Translations under genes and position numbers: made by a program
Notes under the pieces: generated by a model
What the model was told of the DNA's origin: nothing
Databases searched by the model: none
What the model saw: only the letters and a program-made list of their open reading frames with translations
Part shown: positions 61,752-64,000 of the stretch, piece by piece
Numbering within the stretch: position 1 is the first letter of the stretch
Layout of the letters: every line of letters begins with the position of its first letter
Assembly (NCBI RefSeq): GCF_009765825.1
Contig: NZ_LMUR01000010.1
Span: 175,437 to 239,436, forward strand
Reading direction: 5' to 3'
DNA: 64,000 bases
DNA from: Granulicella sp. L60
Lineage (GTDB): Bacteria > Acidobacteriota > Terriglobia > Terriglobales > Acidobacteriaceae

Positions 61752-62492
61752 ATGACAAATACAGCGGTCAAGAGTGCTATTGTTACCGGCGCGTCCGGAG
61801 GAATCGGACGTGAAGTTGCGAAGAGGCTGGCGCATGATGGTTTTGCAGTCACCGTAAATTACGCCGGCAATCCTGACAAGGCAAAGCAAGTTGTCGATGA
61901 AATCCAGTCTGCGGGTGGGAAGGCAATCGCAGTAAAAGGTGATGTTGCCAACGCCACAGATGTGGATCATCTGTTCAAAGAAACTTCTACTGCTTTCGGC
62001 AGTGTGAATGTGGTTGTCCATTGTGCAGGGATCATGCCTCTCCTTCCGATCAACGGAGACGGTATCGAGAGCTTCGACAAGGTGATCGCGATCAACCTGC
62101 GCGGAAGTTTTCTGGTAATGGGGCAAGCGGCAAAGCAACTTTTAGCCGGCGGGCGCATCATCGTCTTCTCAAGCAGTGTCATCGCCAAGTCTTTCCCCGG
62201 CTATGGTCCTTACATTGCCTCCAAGGCAGGCGTGGAAGGTCTCATGAGGGTTCTTGCTAATGAACTACGGGGCCGGAACATAACCGTCAACGCGGTGTCG
62301 CCCGGGCCAGTGGCTACAGAGCTGTTCCTTAAAGGTAAGAGCGAAGCTCAGATCAATGAATTCAGCAAAATCCCCCCACTGGAACGACTGGGACGGCCAG
62401 AAGACATTGCTGACGTTGTTTCCTTCCTCGCCGGTCCCGATGGCGGCTGGGTAAACGCTCAGGTGCTTCGCGCTAACGGCGGTTTCGCATAG
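61752..62492 (+). CDS. SDR family oxidoreductase
   Basis: 246 residues from ATG 61752 with AAGGAG five bases upstream. TGASGGIGREVAKRL (NADP site), VHCAGIM, catalytic Ser and YIASK (Y-x-x-x-K), GPVATELF and the closing NAQVLRANGGFA. Similar to 3-oxoacyl-ACP reductase-like SDRs of catabolic loci. The next SDR starts 74 bp later, and an Old Yellow Enzyme after that, suggesting an enone/ketone-reducing set. Confidence 0.87.
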   Translation: MTNTAVKSAIVTGASGGIGREVAKRLAHDGFAVTVNYAGNPDKAKQVVDEIQSAGGKAIAVKGDVANATDVDHLFKETSTAFGSVNVVVHCAGIMPLLPINGDGIESFDKVIAINLRGSFLVMGQAAKQLLAGGRIIVFSSSVIAKSFPGYGPYIASKAGVEGLMRVLANELRGRNITVNAVSPGPVATELFLKGKSEAQINEFSKIPPLERLGRPEDIADVVSFLAGPDGGWVNAQVLRANGGFA

Positions 62493-62566
62493 CACTGCAG
62501 TCCAACGCTGACGTTGCTCGTTCTTGAATTGAACGCATATTTCGCACGGTGGAAGGGGAACAAATC

Positions 62567-63478
62567 ATGAAGAAGATCATTGTCATCACGGGTGCATCGA
62601 GTGGCTTTGGCGCATTGGCCGCCCGTGCGCTGGCAAGCGCCGGCCATACGGTTTACGCAAGCATGCGCGAAACCTCGGGCAGGAATGCTCCCCAGGTCAA
62701 GGACGCGGAAAAGTACGCAACCGACCACAAAGTGGACCTCCGCACCATCGAACTGGACGTCTCGTCTGAGACATCGTGCAATGCCGCGATCCAGCAAATC
62801 ATCTCCCAGAATGGGCGGCTGGATGTTGTCGTTCATAACGCGGGTCACATGGTCTTTGGTCCGGCCGAAGCTTTCACTCCAGAGCAACTGGCGGAGCTGT
62901 ACGACGTAAACGTGCTCAGCACGCAACGCGTAAACCGGGCAGCTTTACCCGAACTTCGCAAGCAGCGGAATGGTCTTCTGGTCTGGGTGTCGAGCAGCAG
63001 CGCAGCGGGAGGTACCCCTCCCTACCTTGCTCCTTATTTCGCTGCCAAGGCCGGCATGGATGCCTTGGCCGTGGTCTACTCGCGTGAATTAGCGCGCTGG
63101 GGCATCGAGACATCCATCATCGTTCCCGGCGCATTTACCGGCGGAACGAATCACTTCGCACACGCCGGACATCCTGCGGACGCAGCACGTGCTGCGGAAT
63201 ATGACTCCGGTCCCGACGCTGGCTTAGGAGATCAGGCACTCAAAGGCTTTGCCTCCATCGTGCCCCCGGATGCAGATGCCTCCGCCGTCGCGACAGCGAT
63301 CGTAAAGGTTGTCGATGCTCCCTTCGGCAAACGGCCCTTCCGAGTACACGTTGATCCGACGCAGGACGGTGCGGAAGTCGTTAACGCAGTCTCTGATCGT
63401 GTGCGTGCCGAGCTTCTTCGCCGCATCGGTCTTGGGGACCTGCTGGAACCTCGCGTATATAGCGGCCAATCACACTGA
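62567..63478 (+). CDS. SDR family oxidoreductase
   Basis: 303 residues from ATG 62567 (GGAAGGGGA upstream). TGASSGFGALAARALA, HNAGHMVFGP and YFAAK (Y-x-x-x-K) are intact. The long C-terminal tail (AFTGGTNHFAHAGHPADAA and FRVHVDPTQDGAEVV) is typical of a subgroup of NADP-dependent ketoreductases of about 300 residues. It is probably in an operon with the neighbouring SDR and the flavin enoate reductase. Confidence 0.87.
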   Translation: MKKIIVITGASSGFGALAARALASAGHTVYASMRETSGRNAPQVKDAEKYATDHKVDLRTIELDVSSETSCNAAIQQIISQNGRLDVVVHNAGHMVFGPAEAFTPEQLAELYDVNVLSTQRVNRAALPELRKQRNGLLVWVSSSSAAGGTPPYLAPYFAAKAGMDALAVVYSRELARWGIETSIIVPGAFTGGTNHFAHAGHPADAARAAEYDSGPDAGLGDQALKGFASIVPPDADASAVATAIVKVVDAPFGKRPFRVHVDPTQDGAEVVNAVSDRVRAELLRRIGLGDLLEPRVYSGQSH

Positions 63479-63512
63479 CCCTATTGTCGGGTCTTCAAGA
63501 GAAAGAACATCT

Positions 63513-64000
63513 ATGTCTATTCGCAGCAATATCGTTTCCAGTGGATCGGTGAAGACGCTTTTCTCGCCGGTTCGTGTAGGACCATTGACGCTCTCACATC
63601 GTGTTGTGATGGCACCTCTCACGCGGCTACGGTCGCAAATTCCTGGGGATATTCCTGTCGACCTGATGGCCGAGTATTACGGGCAGCGTGCATCAGAAGG
63701 AGGCCTCATCATCTCGGAAGGTGCCACGGTATCTATCGGTGGCCGTGGTTATCTTGGAGCACCTGGCATCTATTCCGAGGAACAAATCGCCGGATGGCGA
63801 AGGGTCACGGAGGCAGTCCACGCAAAGGGTGGTTATATCTTTCTGCAACTCTGGCATGTGGGCCGCGTGTCCCATGTCGACATGACCAACTGCGAGATGC
63901 CTGTCGCACCCTCGGTTGTTCCGTTCGAGGGGATTGTCGTTACCCGTGATGGTTTCGTGCCGCCTTCCCCTCACCGAGCTCTCGGAATTGAAGAGATGCC
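63513..64000 (+). CDS. Old Yellow Enzyme-family alkene reductase, N-terminal part (runs off window)
   Basis: Open from ATG 63513 to the window edge (162 codons). LFSPVRVGPLTLSHRVVMAPLTRLR is the start of the NemA/OYE TIM barrel; LMAEYYGQRASEGGLIISEG and FLQLWHVGRVSH (the loop with the flavin- and substrate-side residues) are conserved. It would reduce alpha/beta-unsaturated carbonyls or nitro compounds with NADPH via FMN. It is 34 bp downstream of the SDR. Confidence 0.9.
   Translation, partial: MSIRSNIVSSGSVKTLFSPVRVGPLTLSHRVVMAPLTRLRSQIPGDIPVDLMAEYYGQRASEGGLIISEGATVSIGGRGYLGAPGIYSEEQIAGWRRVTEAVHAKGGYIFLQLWHVGRVSHVDMTNCEMPVAPSVVPFEGIVVTRDGFVPPSPHRALGIEEM

Noticed and set aside
1..64000. CRISPR array or prophage
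   Set aside because: No regularly spaced repeats, cas genes or phage structural genes were seen.

Overview
The window looks like a piece of an Acidobacteriota chromosome (Terriglobales / Acidobacteriaceae type: Granulicella, Terriglobus or Edaphobacter-like). This is an inference from gene content: a very long TonB-dependent receptor with an N-terminal carboxypeptidase-regulatory domain, a 1033-residue propeller-type sensor kinase, many Tat-exported enzymes, and moderate-to-high GC. No rRNA, complete tRNA or CRISPR array was seen.

Left part (1-21 kb): a polysaccharide/galactoside-use region. Two beta-galactosidase-like GH2 enzymes (one cut by the window edge), a GH35 enzyme, a clan A glycoside hydrolase, a secreted esterase, an outer-membrane TonB-type receptor, two exported small-ligand proteins (VOC and GlcG/HbpS types), an ACS-type sugar-acid transporter, sugar dehydrogenases, two aldo/keto reductases, an exported SMP-30-like propeller and an unpaired NarL-type response regulator. 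Together they would cut, import and oxidise a galactose-containing, perhaps acetylated, plant or microbial polymer.

21-28 kb: an orphan fdhD gene, then a methionine-sulfoxide repair set: a GAF-type free-Met-R-sulfoxide reductase, a DipZ-like CcdA-thioredoxin fusion with a methionine-rich repeated linker, and a Tat-exported MsrB. A Rieske oxygenase, a CHY zinc-finger protein and an M24 peptidase-like protein follow.

28-32 kb: a decayed patch (ECF sigma remnant, and two genes truncated tail-to-tail at one junction near 29,050) and an OmpR-type two-component pair. 32-37 kb: a type III polyketide synthase, methyltransferase and flavin oxidoreductase cluster, interrupted by a DUF2306 membrane protein and an exported protein. 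36.7-39.6 kb: YceI, multicopper oxidase and a predicted outer-membrane protein.

39.6-45.6 kb: a scarred accessory zone. It holds a broken rve-type transposase that has replaced the end of a bicupin gene, an AraC regulator, an SDR with a disconnected Tat signal just upstream, a frameshifted histidine kinase, a LysR remnant and, on the minus strand, the C-terminal part of a plasmid-type RepB-like primase. 45.6-56.1 kb: a catabolic block of dehalogenase/hydrolase-fold enzymes (fluoroacetate-dehalogenase-like, type II haloacid-dehalogenase-like with a Tat signal, two paralogous alpha/beta hydrolases, one alpha/beta hydrolase with Ala at the nucleophile position), two MFS transporters, a catalytically atypical SDR, and AraC and CGNR regulators. 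56-57.6 kb: an antitoxin with only a stub of its PIN toxin, and repeated tRNA 3'-end fragments. 57.6-61.6 kb: propeller kinase and its response regulator. 61.7-64 kb: two SDRs and the start of an Old Yellow Enzyme gene.
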